64,000 nt of DNA from Odontomyia ornata (Eukaryota > Arthropoda > Insecta > Diptera > Stratiomyidae): positions 39,745,999-39,809,998 of the forward strand of contig OZ017738.1 in the NCBI GenBank assembly GCA_963969285.1. The letters run 5' to 3'. The notes below the pieces were generated by a model, which saw nothing but the letters and a program-made list of their open reading frames with translations, did no database searches and was not told where the DNA came from. A program made the translations under genes and the position numbers. This document shows positions 46,640 to 57,424 of this stretch, in pieces (position 1 is the stretch's first letter; each line of letters opens with the position of its first letter).

Positions 46640-47610
46640 GAACGCTCGTCGAAGGAGCGTGTTTTTTCCTTATTTGCATCATAAACATTTTTTTTACAAT
46701 TACTTTATAAATTAAAAATATTTATTGAAGCAAACAAGTTTTTTAACGAAGATATTATAAATTAAAAATATTTACTGAATTTAAACAAATTTTTTTAACA
46801 ATATTATAAATTAAAAATATTTATTGAAATCAAACAAATTTTTCTACAATGATATTATAAATTTAAAATATTTATTAAGTTCAAACAATGATATAAATTA
46901 AAAATATTTATTGGAATCAAAGAAATATTTTTAACGACATTATAAATTAAAATATTTATTGAATTAAAAAAAACAGTGAGACTAAAAATGTGTAGATAAA
47001 AGTAGGTGAAAATCCAGTCTTTCCGTTTAGAACCATAAACAGATATGGGACCCGCCACGTTGGTTAGCAACTCCACTCATGAGCTAGCCACCGGGTGAGC
47101 TCTCCATCTTTTTCCGCTGTTACAGGTGCTCTCGTAGGGATGCTTGGCCTTCCACACCCATATGGGCTAAGGTATCAGATTTTGGATTTCAGATCAGTTG
47201 AGAGGAGATCGTGGGGGCGCCGCCAAAACCTGGATGTCCCACTCTTATTTGTGGGCCGTGACTATCCTCCACAAGGAAGGAATCGCTTTATGTCTCGCAC
47301 GTGGCTATCCGCATTTCTTCTGTGATCTATTTCAGTAGGTTAGGTAGGCCATTGACGCCTAGAGAGGTCAATCGCTTCTGTATCTTTTGGTTGACTTCGG
47401 TTGCCAAAACAAAAATCTTAACTGCGAAAAATATTTTTTGGTGGGTCAGTGTGCTGTGGGGAAAAACCTACCCCACGACACCGCAAAGCTACCTTGCCAG
47501 CGCACTGACGCGTCCCCAGACAAGGCCATTTCCAGCGTAGTACTAATCCCAATCGCTGAGGTAGCAAACGACCACTGCAGTTCTTTACTGACAAATAACA
47601 TATAAACACT
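46640..47610. repeat. Unclassified composite repeat, copy 1
   Basis: Shares three ordered modules with 57425-58715: an entry block with CGCTCGTCG, an AT-rich array of AAATATTTATTGAA units, a block with GGGACCCG/CCACCGGGT, and a GC-rich block containing CCCCACGACACCGCAA and CTTGCCAGCGCACTGACGCG. No protein is conserved convincingly between the copies. It ends where a Tc1 transposase fragment begins. Confidence 0.7.
46700..46970. repeat. Degenerate AT-rich tandem array
   Basis: Five or six imperfect units of about 45-60 bp built on ATTATAAATTAAAAATATTT followed by ATTGAA and CAAACAA. A related but more decayed array lies at 57475-57655 in copy 2. Confidence 0.85.
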
Positions 47611-48190
47611 ACAATTTACTGACGAGTCTAATATCTTTGACTCTGATAGCATGACACAAGTGTGGCAGAAACCTAATACTGAGCTGCAAAAAGAAAATTC
47701 AAAACTTAAAATAAGCGTTGCGGCAGATGCGTTACGGTTTGGGCCAGTATGTCAGCAGTCGGAATCGGACATTTGGTTCATTGAAGGTGACATGGATAAA
47801 ACCATGTACTTGATTGTTTTGAGAAAAAAATCACTCCAGAGTGCTGCAAATCTTGAAATACCCAGCACATTTCGGTTCTACCAAAACAACTATCCCAAGC
47901 ATGAGTTTCACATTGTGAAATCATAACCGATTTGAAATTGTTCTTATGTTCTGGCCCCGCCGACGCAGAGCCCAGATTTGATTGTAATTGAATATTTATA
48001 CGTAATTTTGGAAAATAATATTCGGAAACACTGTATTTTTAACAAGGAAGAATTTAAAAAATGCCATTTTGGAGGAGTGTATGAAAATTACCCCAACAAC
48101 TACGAAAAAACATGTGGAATCTATGCCAAAAAGACTTAAGGATGTGCTAAATGCAAAAAAGCACCACAAGAAGTGCTAAATTCTGTATAA
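47610..48190 (+). pseudogene. Tc1 transposase C-terminal half
   Basis: Plus-strand coding starts at the first catalytic motif (TDESNIF, 47618), then MTQVWQKPNTELQK, FIEGDMDKTMYLIVL and STFRFYQNNYPKHEFHIVK (to 47926). In the second catalytic motif the usual NDPKH reads NYPKH, so the Asp is Tyr. After shifts the tail AILEECMKITPTTTKKHVES and MPKRLKDVL (48055-48150) is readable. The N-terminal DNA-binding domain is absent; the fragment abuts the composite repeat. Confidence 0.83.
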
Positions 48191-48599
48191 TTTTTTTAAA
48201 ATTGAGATATGTGATATGTAGTTCAAACAATGTTTTCATTAATTATTTATTTGTTAGTTTAGTTATTAAAAGCAAAAATTTCATATTTGAAGTAAGTAAG
48301 TTACTAGCTTAAAAAAAATTCTAAAACTTGGCATTTAAATCTTATCATTATTTTAGATCGTTTCCCGATAGAAGCGTAAAAATATTTGAAACTGGAGCTG
48401 CATGAACTAAGCTATGAGAAGTTGTACTTGTCAATTACTTTTAGTGAATTTACGTACGACTTTATTATCTTGCTTTATTTCATGCCTATCGGACATTGAA
48501 CTAATTTTTTAACATTAATATTCTTACGTTTTAAATTTGCTTCATTACTCCTGTCAATTGAAGGCTTTTTTTAACGGATTCTACGTCTAGCATTTGTTG

Positions 48600-48830
48600 C
48601 GTATAGAAGTGTTCTTCATTCCGATCTTGAAGAAAGAAAAGGAACCTTGAGTCCTAAAAGTTATCGCCCAATTAGCTTACTGCCGAACATCAGGGCGGAG
48701 TTTGAACTGATACTAAACAAAGCATTAACCGCCCATATTGAGAAATATGAGTAGATGCCGAATTGCCAATTTAGTTTTCGTACCAGGCATTCGAGCATAA
48801 ACGCGATAACGAAAGTAACCTCAGATATCA
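48600..48830 (+). pseudogene. LINE reverse transcriptase fragment
   Basis: Plus-strand KSYRPISLLPNIRAEFELIL, then EKYE, a stop and CQFSFRTRHSSINAITKVTS match the RT finger region of Jockey/CR1-type LINEs (usually YRPISLLP and QFGFR.KHS). It ends abruptly where a minus-strand LINE tail begins. Confidence 0.75.
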
Positions 48831-48859
48831 GTTTTTTTTATTTGTTTGCAAGAAGGCGA

Positions 48860-49290
48860 CTAGACAACTCACAAAATACCTCCCCTGTTAACCTGAGAAC
48901 CTGACCTGGAACCGTTTGACACATTACTTCGGGCGAGGCGCCTTCAAGCTGGGGGATCCCTCTTATAGTGGGAGGAAATAGACGAAAAGGAAGTGCCAGA
49001 CAAGCGATCCCCCAGCCTCAACGCCCCTGGCTGCCGTGAGTCACTTTTATCCATTAGGACTGCCCGAACATAATATGCCACCTGATTCCATTTGTCAACC
49101 GATTCAAGCATCACCGCGACTATATTATCCGGGGTGAGCTCTCTCGTCTCCCTGTAGAGGTCCCTTCGCAGCCTGACCCATTTTGTGCACGCCAAAAATG
49201 TGTGACAGGCATTGGCTTCCTCCCCTGCGAAAACCGGCGATTGAAGGGCCTTGACTTACCAATATTGCGCAGGTTAGACTGAAAACACCC
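48860..49290 (-). pseudogene. R1/LOA-type LINE 3' end, copy 1
   Basis: The minus strand encodes the end of an R1/LOA-type ORF2: NACHTFLACTKWVRLRRDLY (across a shift), then ELTPDNIVAVMLESVDKWNQ and VAYYVRAVLM, followed by a 3' untranslated region ending near 48870. The same tail, with about 75% similarity, occurs at 63042-63440. The gene body is absent. Confidence 0.75.
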
Positions 49291-50600
49291 AAATTGTTAC
49301 CTGTCTTGGACGTTAAAAGTTCACAGGAAGAACGACTACCGATTGTTATTACTTATGGCAACAAAGAACAACTTCTTGCGGTTCCGAAATTAGATAATTC
49401 ATCGGGAAGAGAACAAGCCTTAGCTGGTTCAAACGCTCTTTAGGATTGGGATCTCAATGACAAAATATAGATAATGTGCTGCGACACAACGGCTTCAAAT
49501 ACAGGCCAATTTAATGGTGCTTGTGCAATATTGGACGAAAATTGGAAAGACAGCTGTTACTCTTTGCCTGTCGCCATCATGTCTACGAACTTGTTTTGAA
49601 AAGCGTATTTGAAGCTTAAATTCACTAAGTCACCCGTAGCCTCGATATTCCACTCTTTAAAAAGTTTAAAAATAACTGGAAAAATGTTGATCCAAGTGCC
49701 TTTTAAGCAAGCCTAGATTGTATAAAAAAACATCTGATTGATACTGATCGTAATCAACTGATTGAGTTTTATTTGAGGGAGTTAAACAAAAATATTGTGC
49801 GAGATGACTACTGTGAATCGATTGAAATTTCTTTGATATATTTGGAAGGTGACAGTGAACACAAATTAAAAATTAGGCCCCCTAGTGGCATGCACCAAGC
49901 ACGATAGGTGGCAAAGGCTATCTATGCGTTGAAAATGTATTTGATACAAGACCAAATAAAAATCAGTGTCAAGGATAAGCGGGCATTACAAGATGTTTCT
50001 TTATTCATCACACCGTCTTATGTAAAACCCTGGCTTCAGTGCAATATGGCATTAAAAGCCTCAAATCAAGACATGTGTTTTTTGAAGATATTGAAGAAGT
50101 ACGAAGCGATCGATGAAGCAATTTCAAAAGCAGTTTCCATCTTAGCACTTTTCGACGAAGAGGTAGATGATCAAGTGAAAATTAAAATGGTTTCTAAATT
50201 GGAATATAAAAAGCCATACGATCATGCAAAGCAAAATATTCCGTCAAAACAAGAAATGTCATACCCTCTATATACCAAATGCGTATCAACAAAGAGTAAA
50301 AATTTGTTTTAACGCTTTAAAATTGACTCTAGGTTCCTGGGGTTTCCCGTTTCATTCTGGAATGGAAATGAAGCCTATTTAAAGGCTAAAACTAAAATCT
50401 CATCTTTAAGGGCTGTAAATGATACGGCAGAAAGAGCAGTTAAGCTGATGCAAGATTTTCACGGCTTAGTAACGGTGGACGAAGATCAGAAACAATTTCT
50501 CTTGCGTTGTGTTCAGGAGCACCGAAAACTCTATACTGATTGTAAAAAGCTACTTCTAAATATATTGTCTGTTTCACTCTATTTAATATAAGTTAATATT
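49290..50600 (+). pseudogene. Decayed conserved transposon-associated gene (unknown class)
   Basis: Plus-strand pieces include PVLDVKSSQEERLPIVITYG (about 49305), SSGREQALAGSNAL, MCCDTTASNTGQFNGACAIL (49480-49540), a shifted CRHHVYELVL-like stretch, the open block MAKAIYALKMYLIQDQIKI (49908-50300), and RAVNDTAERAVKLMQDFHGL with EHRKLYTDCKK (50400-50560). I recognise the order (DTTASNTG, CRHH, HHARWMAKAIYSLK) as a family repeated in many arthropod and cnidarian genomes. It looks like a transposase but I cannot name the superfamily. Many stops. Confidence 0.6.
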
Positions 50601-50845
50601 ATCATTTTGGTTTTTCACTTATTTTGCTACTTCGTTCGGTCGTTAGAGAATAAATTGTAATTATCAGAATATTTACCTAGTAAACGTATATATAAAACTT
50701 AGAAGCTGAGCCGGCACGGCTTCCCATCATCATAGGTGCAGAAATTTCACAAGTAAGTCTATTATAGGATTACTAAAATATTTGGGGGGCATACGTTACA
50801 AAATAATAAAATTTTTTTATGCCCAAATAAGAGACACCCTAATCC
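50600..50845. other. Unassigned spacer
   Basis: AT-rich DNA between the decayed conserved gene and the LINE 3' break. Nothing recognised. Confidence 0.4.
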
Positions 50846-50849
50846 TTAC

Positions 50850-51745
50850 TCTAGGGATTCTCTTTTTTGTCAAGATGAGCATTTCAGTTTTTTCCAGTGC
50901 TAAATTGAGCCCATGAGCAGGCATCCAGTCTCTCACTCGGTGCATTAGCATACCTAGACTAAGTCGCGCTTATTCAACAGTGCGTCCAGCAACCAGAGCC
51001 GCAACATCATCCGCGTAGCCGATCAAGCGCGACTCATCTGGCATTTCCTGTCTCAGTAGCCCGTCGTAAGATACGTTCCACAGGTCTGGACAAAGGATAG
51101 ATCCCTGGGCAACACCCGATGTAGCTGCTATCTTTCGTTGGTCCTGTGTCGTGTCGTAGAGTAGGCTTCGGTTTCTTAGGTAGTCCCTCAAAAGCCGCAT
51201 TAGATATTCTGGAACTTGAAAAGGGGTTTCCAACGTTTCCAGAATATCCACCCATCTAGCGGAGTTAAAGGCGTTCCTGGTATCGAGTGCCACCAACAGG
51301 ACGATCCGTCGCTTGGTGCGACTATGTCCCTCTGCCCTTTGGACCGCACTCATCACCTCTTCAATCATATCAATAGTAGAATGTCCTGCTCTAAAGCCGT
51401 ACTGCCAAGGAGATAGGTCCCCAGCAGCACGAATCGCGTCAGTGGTTCTTCGCGTGATGAGTTTCTCTAGCACTTTCTCAGCAGTGTCTAGCATACATAA
51501 CGGGCGGTATGCAGACAGCGTTCGGGATTTCCTTTCCCCCACACGAAACCATCCCCCCATCCACAACTCTCCACTTGGAAATCACTGTTCCGAACCCAGA
51601 TGGCGGCAGTACCAGTTTCGTCAGGATACCATAATGCAGGACTTTTATCATGATGTTGCTCACTCAGCAGTAAGAATTCGGCTTTCATGTCCCTCACAAA
51701 CTGCTCAAACAGATTTTGGGCAGTTGAATGCCGTGTAGGTTTGGA
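50850..51745 (-). pseudogene. LINE ORF2 with endonuclease mostly deleted
   Basis: The first 60 or so endonuclease residues (51727-51550; AAIWVRNSDF, GDGFVWG) run directly into the RT region. RT (51566-50970) is open for 198 codons: SAYRPLCMLDTAEKVLEKLI, QYGFRAGHSTIDMIEEVMSA, LDTRNAFNSARW, GVAQGSILCPDLWN and the catalytic LIGYADDVAALVAGR with intact YxDD. DTRNAF has Arg where Lys is usual. It continues to about 50850 (DWMPAHGLNLALEKTEML) and then breaks off. Confidence 0.85.
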
Positions 51746-51749
51746 TGCA

Positions 51750-52620
51750 GGATGCGGGTCATCGAAGTTCTGATTTTGCCTTGGCTATGGCTCGCTGGAA
51801 AACCCGGCATTTTCCTGATCCCAGGATGTGTCCAAAATCAGGTTTCGGATCAGCATCCTTGCAAAGAATACAGGGGGCCTCCTCCGTACACTCTCTTTTT
51901 TTATGGTCCATTTCACCGCATTTGTAACATAGGGAACTCCTGTTGGGTCCTTTGCATACTTGTGTGGTGTGACTATAGCCAAGGCATTTGCAACATTGAA
52001 GAGGCATTGCTCTTTGCCGCACCATACAGACAACCCACCTTATTCGTACTTTGCCCTTGTTCAGGAATTGTTCGGCGTCCTTTTGCCATGTGTTGTCCCG
52101 TATTGTTTTCTGGTATCAGTCTCGCTTTGATCCTTTCCACGTTAGGGAACTCCCTTTTGATGGCTTCTTCTACCTCGGCCAGATCCGTGATGCAGTCAAT
52201 GTCTCTTATTTCGATTGTTGCCATCGGCTTGAGCAAAGCTGTAGTGGCGCTTTTGCCGAGGACTTTCTTGTCTGCGTCGCAGAATGCTTCCTTATTGTCG
52301 GCCTCTACTCCGAATTCCATGCCCATATGCGCCTCTTCCTTCTTTCTTTTATCCCGATCTTCTTTAATTGGGCTAGACGCCATTCTTTTATTAATTTTAA
52401 CTGTGGAGCTATCTGTATGTGGCCTTTAAATTTCACCCCCAGCGCGTCTTTAGCCCTCTGCTCGTCTTTGGCCTTTAACCAGCTCCTCCGATAGTGCCCT
52501 ATGCAGTCTAGGAGCTCCTCTAGTCCAAGAAGCCCAATCTTTACTGCTTTGCTGATTTTTGGGGAGTCGCATGGACCTCCTTGGAATTAATAAACAAGAG
52601 TTTAGTAATTCCAAGGAGGT
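51750..52620 (-). pseudogene. LINE ORF1, gag-like RNA-binding protein
   Basis: Minus-strand coding runs in several frames: IGLLGLEELLDCIGHYRRSW (about 52530-52470), KDALGVKFKGHIQ, a charged open block with MATIEIRDIDCITDLAEVEE and PENNTGQ (52383-51973), then CCHC knuckles CCKCLGYSHTTQVC and CYKCGEMDHKKREC plus a third, wider Cys motif (about 51995-51800; the frame ends at 51759). The Glu/Arg stretch before the knuckles and the three-knuckle layout fit R1/LOA ORF1. Confidence 0.82.
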
Positions 52621-52622
52621 CC
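52572..52622. repeat. 17-bp perfect inverted repeat in LINE ORF1 leader
   Basis: GGACCTCCTTGGAATTA (52572-52588) and TAATTCCAAGGAGGTCC (52606-52622) flank a 17-bp spacer. It sits at the 5' edge of readable ORF1. Confidence 0.85.
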
Positions 52623-53084
52623 AATTAGTCCCTTTACAGGTGCGTAGGTGAGTGCAGGAGAAACCAGTACCGTGGGGCTCCCCGGAAGAGGCCGGCAGAG
52701 CCCCCGGTGGGGAGTTTATAACAGTTATCTTTGCAGAGGAGGAAGGCCATGCGAGGGTTGGCACAAGCCCTTATGGGGGTTAACCGGGAGTCCGTCTCAA
52801 CCGAACCATGATCTGCCCATTTTGGGCTCCCTCTACTGAGTTGAACCCTTATACTCACGTTAAACGAAAAAAAAAGCGACAGTGATTGCAACGACAAGCT
52901 CTTGTTATATCTTGCAGCAACTGTAAGCACACTAAAACTAAACGTTTTCGGAATGTGCTACAAGATGCAAGGTCCATTTTTTATCATGTCTAAAGTAGCA
53001 ACAAGCTACTACCAATTGTAGCTAATAGCACGCATTCGGAAACCTTTTCCAAAGGCAGTAGTCACAATACTTTAGCCAGAAATA

Positions 53085-53290
53085 GTATTGGTGATTTCTT
53101 CCTTGATGTTGGCTTTTAAATCTAAAGACGGGATTTCAAAAAATCCCACAGAAAGAAAATTACAAGGGGCCAAATCGGGAGAGCGCGCCGGCTACTCCAA
53201 ATCACTTCTCACTGAAATGAAGCACCCTGGGAAGTGTTCCCTCAAAACAGCTCTCGATGCTTTTGATAATGTGGAGACAAAGCCTTTGTA
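53085..53290 (-). pseudogene. Tc1/mariner transposase C-terminal scrap
   Basis: The minus strand reads YPARSPDLAPCNFLSVGFFE, then IPSLDLKANIKEEI, matching the last catalytic region of Tc1/mariner transposases (usually SPDLTPCDFFLWG). The final catalytic Asp is Asn (APCN). No ends are visible. Confidence 0.62.
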
Positions 53291-53299
53291 GCCCCCCCT

Positions 53300-55740
53300 C
53301 TCGAACGAGACTACTAACGCTTCGCTACGCCATCAACAGATTGAATAGCATGCGTTTTAAAAAAGTAAGTTATGCTGTCGCACCCTGTATTATATTAAAC
53401 CGATATTATTGTTAATATCGGCATCTCAGATCGATATCATCGAATATCGATAGTTAACAGGAGTCGACAAAAGTATCAAAATTTATCAAAATTGCAAACA
53501 CCTTGCATCTTAATTGGGATACGCAATGAAAACTCAATGAACGATAATCTTTATCAAGTTTTTACATAAAGCACATAAATGCGAAGTAATGAAACTTTTA
53601 AGAATGAGAAGTCTTTTGGGTTTTCTTAGATGGATACATCAGCAGTGGTTCTAGAAGGCAAATCGAGAAAACTGAGTGGATCTGGTGAGCCTCAACTGCA
53701 GTTCACTGCTAAGTGAATTGGCAAATAAGGACTAAATTAGAAAACTTTGTCAATATTTTAAAAATTGCAATTACATAAAAGGAATAACTTCAGCTCTTTA
53801 TTTTCAATAGCAGCAAAATATCCTTGCATCGTTCATAATTCCAGCTCCAATGTTTTCCTCAACTAACTAGAACATATAGCAAACCATTTTACTGCAGGAT
53901 TATTGAAATAATTGTTATGGAAATCCAACAGGGATCAGAAACTCACAGTATTGAAATGCAGTGAATTCGAAATTTTCCATGCTCAAAAGTTCATTAGAAA
54001 TTTCATCATTGATCAACTTACAAATACACTCTTGGAATATCTTTTGCTGGATCATAACAATTTATATCCTACCTGCGTATCATTGAATATTCATGCAATG
54101 TGAGTAAACATATTCCCAAAATATGCCATGTCCTTCGTATCCTGATGAACTCGAGAGCATACCAGCAGAAATGCCAGAGGTCATTGCATAGGTTTCTCTT
54201 GTAATCCATTTTAAAAGCCTCGGAAATCCCAAAGCATATCAGATCCTAGATTACCTTTGGGATAGGCAACTGTTGTCAATCATTGGAATTCTTTTGACTG
54301 ACCTCATCTGATGTGTTTCAGGATGTGAATATGTAATATGTTGCTTGGAAATAAGAAGGTAGGTTAAAGGTAAGTACTGCGAGGATAGCAGTTGTCAATG
54401 AAAGATAACTGTGCTTATTGAATAAAAATAACAGATTTTGATTTTGAAGATGATTACTTAAATTTAAATCTGCTCCCATTTTTCATATCCATAAAATTTG
54501 GGCATGAATTTTCCGGAAACTGATTAATTTTTAAACTCCTTCCACATACCTTCTAAATTATTCTACCTTGACGGATTCCTCAAAATACCATCCATGACTC
54601 GAATTTCTAATTTAACCAAAAAGGGTTAGCCATGAAATATCACAAAACTCATTACACCTATTCAGGAGGCATAAAAAAACACCTTAATGTCGAGGTGAAA
54701 TTGTTAAAACCAAAAATTCACCCTTAAAATGACAAATACAATAGAATTGAATTTAAAAGGAGAGTCCCTAATTATCAGAGTAATTAATAAAATAGAATAA
54801 AGCCTCAGTTTTCTGTGAGGTTTTTCCAGGCACCGGAACACCAACCGTTGAGACCACCAACCAATGTGGGATGTCACCCAAGAGACAGATGGAAAATGAC
54901 CGTCAACACAATGATGACAAAGTATTGGTGTCCTTTCCGAGTTCAGTTTTAATTAAAGTGTCCTTCTTGTCTTCCTTGGGCTTTTGGGTAAATTTAATGT
55001 GACTGGGAATGTTTATATTGAAGGCTTTGTAGGAATAAGTCTACACGATTCTAATGATTATTGTGTTGAGCTAAATTCTAAATCAAATAATATCCTTTTA
55101 AATTCAAAAGTATAGCAGAAATGAAAATTCTGTGGAGAAAAATAGGACATTCATAAATTCGAGTGCACTCCACTCACTTTATCTGATTCAGTTCACTTTG
55201 AGTGAATCCTTTAAAGCTATTTAAAGGCAATCTTTCGCAAAAAAAGTATCCTAGTTTCAACGGGAAGGAAATAAATTTCAAATTTCTTTCCCGAAATTAC
55301 TGAAATAATTTAAATTTTGAATTGACTGAAATTCTACAACTTGAAGGCAAATGCAAATCTATTGGAATCTGTAGTGTCTCGTACAACATTTTCGGGATTA
55401 TCTTGAATTTCAGAAACATTTTCTCACAAAGAAAAGAACAGTCCCTGCTGTCCATCTGAAATGTCAGTATTTGAATTAAGACCTTCGCAAACATTTGTTG
55501 ATATTTGTATATTTACGTATATAACGTCGATTTATAGTGATATTTATAAAAGCATACATACAGTTCAGATTATCCTTAAATAACCATGTTTGTTTGGATG
55601 TAAGATAGAGATAACGTTAAATGGAAACATCTACTCATAATGTACAATAGATATTTAGTTTTGCTTTGACATAGGTTTGAATTGAGCTTATCTGTAGGCA
55701 GGGCAAGACAGATTGTCAAAAAACTTAAAATTTTTGAAAG
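53300..55740. other. 2.4 kb without recognised gene
   Basis: Only short frames up to 65 codons. A small perfect hairpin, CCGATATTA with TAATATCGG, is near 53400 beside TCGATA-rich sequence. No other structure noticed. Confidence 0.5.
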
Positions 55741-55744
55741 ATGA

Positions 55745-55812
55745 AAAGTGGCCATGGAAGCTAAATGGAAACATGTTCCTAATGTTTCCATTTAGCTTCC
55801 GTTGCCACTTTG
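55745..55812. ncRNA. Compact 68-nt hairpin, possible small-RNA precursor
   Basis: GGAAGCTAAATGGAAACAT (55756-55774) and its exact reverse complement (55782-55800) flank a 7-nt loop. After a 3-by-3 internal loop the stem continues with AAAGTGGC (55745-55752) and GCCACTTT (55804-55811). The total is 27 paired bases. The fold is strong on either strand. It could be a microRNA-like precursor, a young inverted duplication or a MITE remnant. Expression cannot be judged. Confidence 0.45.
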
Positions 55813-55814
55813 CA

Positions 55815-56780
55815 GGACAGCTTTAGAAATAGTGAACACTTTTTTGAATAATACAGGAAGGTAGTATCAGGCATGTAAAACTTGTATCAAAAACTCTACT
55901 TTGTGATAGGGGTTTAATTATTTAAAGATTACCGGATTGAATTTTTAAAAAAATCCACTTTCGAAGTGGCTGACTTGTAGTAATCTAGGAGCTATGGCTC
56001 TAAAAGCAGCGCTGACACAGGCACACAGCACCAACTCAATTCAACAAGGAGTAACCCTTCAGTCACCTTCCTCATCGCGACACTCGTTTTTTTTTTCTCT
56101 CGCATGAAAAATAATTAAAGGGAAAAATTTCTTTTGTACTTAACACCCGGGAAACAAAATTCTAAAACTGTTTTAATGTGTAGTGATTTTATTACAATAT
56201 CTTTTGAACATAATTTAACTAATTGGGTGTAATGCGGTATGCAAATGCTTAGAACGAAACGGTTAACCCCTTAAATTATAGGAACGATAAAATCATTGTA
56301 TCATTTAAACGCCACAAAATTTGTCAAATTTTACCCTTTCCAACCATAATATTAATTAAAAATTGTTTTGTTTGTGGGTAATTAACGCGTGCCTGTCCTA
56401 TTCTTTCGATTTATTTCCGCCTTAATTACGCCTAATAATTATAAACATAAATTGCTTTCAATTGAAAACTTAATCGAATCTACAAAAAAATAAACAATTT
56501 CGAATTTTAAAAATAACCGAAATGAGTGTGCATTATCACCACCGCATGTTCACACATAGATGGCACTTTTATTTCCATATGGTACGAGCGAGGTTATTGC
56601 GTTTGCCTCGAAGATGTTTTCAGGGAACAGTTTCCCATAAACCGCTCCGTAGATAAGACGGATTCGATACAGTGCCAACAAGTGATTTGTGTGCTCGTGG
56701 TGGTCCTTGGAGGAATATGGTTGGATGGTTGACGAGGGTGACGTGCTAAGAAAACGTTTGTGGCAGAGACATCTTCTACC
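55815..56780. other. 1 kb without recognised gene
   Basis: Short frames on both strands near 56526-56905 overlap each other with no motif I know. If the zinc-finger frame downstream is an exon, this could hold an intron or upstream exon, but no splice evidence is clear. Confidence 0.4.
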
Positions 56781-56785
56781 ATCCT

Positions 56786-57193
56786 GTGGATGCACAGCGG
56801 AAAAAGAAGAAGAAAAAAAAAAAAAAAAAAAGGAACTTCAGATATTGCTACTTTTTCTACGACCGTGCCTGTAAAAAAAATGATAGCAACTGCCAATATC
56901 GCCATGAGCCATCAGCATTAGGTCCCGAAGTGGGGTGCAACAGGTGGTTGGAAGGCCGAGGTGAAGATCTTCATATTACGGAGCGGCACATGTTGATTGG
57001 GAAACGGCGGGACCGTACTCCCTGTTTCTGGGAAACCACACCGTTTGTATGCAAAAAGGCGCATTGTGTATTCAAACATAGTTCAACAAGGAGTGATACA
57101 TCAACTGGAAAGTTAGATCCAGAAGAATTAGTCAAATCACTCAATCCATATATTGACCAACGGATTGCATATAAACGCAATATTAAACATTAA
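56786..57193 (+). CDS. CCCH zinc-finger protein, ZC3H11A-like N-terminal module
   Basis: After a Lys-rich start encoded by an A-run, this 135-codon frame reads CYFFYDRACKKNDSNCQYRH (C-x7-C-x6-C-x3-H), then CNRWLEGRGEDL, and PCFWETTPFVCKKAHCVFKH (C-x8-C-x4-C-x3-H). Order, spacing and the CFWE segment match the tandem CCCH fingers at the start of ZC3H11A, a nuclear RNA-binding protein linked to mRNA export. In the second finger a Cys expected after WLEGR is Gly and the following Cys is also missing, so that finger looks degraded. The frame ends TGKLDPEELVKSLNPYIDQR, far shorter than ZC3H11A. The ATG and poly-Lys may be incidental. It could be an exon of a real gene, a lineage-specific short paralogue or a decaying copy. 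Confidence 0.55.
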   Translation: MDAQRKKKKKKKKKKRNFRYCYFFYDRACKKNDSNCQYRHEPSALGPEVGCNRWLEGRGEDLHITERHMLIGKRRDRTPCFWETTPFVCKKAHCVFKHSSTRSDTSTGKLDPEELVKSLNPYIDQRIAYKRNIKH

Positions 57194-57424
57194 AAGCCGT
57201 AGAAGAAGTAGCAGCGAGCATTACCACGTTCGAAGACCATACGGTTCTGATATTCAAGGAAGTCTATATGTATTTACACTTTGATAGCTGAATTTTTTAG
57301 ATGATTTTATACACCCTTAAGAGTTATTCTATGTCTTAATACTCGTGTGTTAAAAATTTGATGTATGGACGCGATTCTTCACTACCAAAAATTTCAGGAC
57401 TTGCTTACCTCCACATCGTCAGCG

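Larger units (their letters stand above)
50850..52870 (-). mobile_element. R1/LOA-type LINE, internally deleted and 3'-broken
   Basis: Minus-strand ORF1 (gag-like with CCHC knuckles) and ORF2 (endonuclease start, RT) in the order of R1/LOA LINEs. A GC-rich leader lies near 52870-52640. Most of the endonuclease is missing by internal deletion, and RT stops near 50850, so the C-terminal domain and 3' end are missing. That is the opposite of the usual 5' truncation. Confidence 0.82.

Noticed and set aside
51313..52429. Long plus-strand frames (141 and 233 codons) opposite the LINE
   Set aside because: They are antisense shadows of LINE ORF1 and ORF2; the minus strand carries the zinc knuckles and YADD motif.
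56550..56905. Minus-strand frames of 81 and 103 codons
   Set aside because: No known motif; they overlap the A-run and the plus-strand zinc-finger frame.
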